This document shows positions 6,727 through 6,780 of a DNA stretch of 6,780 nucleotides, piece after piece (the stretch's first letter is position 1; each line of letters begins with the position of its first letter). Made by a program: the position numbers and the translations under genes. The DNA is taken from assembly GCA_038245795.1 (NCBI GenBank), contig JBBRSC010000184.1, positions 1 through 6,780 on the forward strand, read 5' to 3'. Under the pieces are notes generated by a model, which was not told where the DNA came from, did not search any database, and saw nothing but the letters and a program-made list of their open reading frames with translations. Origin of the DNA: JBBRSC01 sp038245795. GTDB lineage: Bacteria > Actinomycetota > Acidimicrobiia > Acidimicrobiales > Microtrichaceae.

Positions 6727-6780
6727 TCAGGCTGACGACTGCGCTTTGAGTACCGACAGTGCCTGATCGGCGTGGATGTC
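6727..6780 (-). CDS. C-terminal end of an unidentified upstream gene (partial)
   Basis: Reading the minus strand from the right edge gives 17 open codons ending DIHADQALSVLKAQSSA, then TGA at 6729-6727. The stop lies 4 nt before the ATG of the next gene, the same tight spacing as the other junctions here, and the peptide looks like an ordinary amphipathic C-terminal helix with a short tail. That is the whole case for a real gene. The fragment is too short to assign to a family, so no function is offered. It would be the first visible cistron of the operon. The alternative is that the frame is open by chance and the operon starts with the next gene. Confidence 0.5.
   Translation of the reverse strand, partial: DIHADQALSVLKAQSSA

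Larger units (their letters stand above)
1..6780 (-). other. Interior of a single six-gene operon
   Basis: Six consecutive minus-strand reading frames are separated by +4, -1, -4, +5 and -11 nt. No intergenic space can hold a promoter or an intrinsic terminator, so co-transcription from a promoter beyond 6780 is the simple reading. At least one end of the operon lies outside the window, because the epimerase gene is still open at position 1 and the first gene enters from the right. No regulator, transporter, ferredoxin or ferredoxin reductase is encoded within the window. Confidence 0.85.

Noticed and set aside
1..6780. CRISPR array, tRNA/rRNA genes, insertion sequences or terminal inverted repeats
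   Set aside because: I looked for them and found no direct repeat array, tRNA-like cloverleaf, transposase motif or terminal inverted repeat. The window is filled by coding sequence with no free intergenic stretch.

Overview
The window is a stretch of high-GC bacterial DNA (roughly sixty percent G+C by eye, with G/C-rich third codon positions). All supportable genes lie on the minus strand, so the order of transcription runs from high to low coordinates. The protein styles suggest an actinobacterium, possibly of the Acidimicrobiia/Ilumatobacter kind. These styles are a CYP142-like P450, a DHRS12-like short-chain dehydrogenase and a GH2 beta-galactosidase with the GLGTASCGP-type C-terminus. 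The lineage is an inference from recollected family resemblance, not a search result.

In transcription order the genes are: the last 17 codons of an unidentified gene (6780-6727); an RraA/HMG-aldolase-family protein (6722-6093); a short-chain dehydrogenase resembling DHRS12 (6093-5098); a class I bacterial cytochrome P450 (5101-3908); a full-length LacZ-type beta-galactosidase with a TTG start (3902-897); and an aldose 1-epimerase (907 to beyond position 1). The epimerase runs off the left edge a few residues short of its expected end. Junctions are +4, -1, -4, +5 and -11 nt, where negative means overlap. No gap is longer than 5 nt, and I see no promoter, terminator, RNA gene, repeat or mobile element. 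This looks like the interior of one operon whose promoter lies beyond position 6780.

Functionally, the last two genes would release beta-D-galactose from an imported galactoside and mutarotate it. The P450 and the dehydrogenase look like an oxidation pair (hydroxylate, then oxidise or reduce). The RraA-like protein could be a class II pyruvate aldolase or oxaloacetate decarboxylase. The combination is not a standard lac operon. Two readings seem worth testing: catabolism of a galactosylated hydrophobic aglycone (sterol or terpenoid), or removal of an O-methyl group from a modified galactose, in analogy to the P450-dependent demethylation of 6-O-methyl-D-galactose known from marine Bacteroidetes. 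The sequence alone does not decide between them. No redox partner for the P450, no transporter and no regulator is present in the window.
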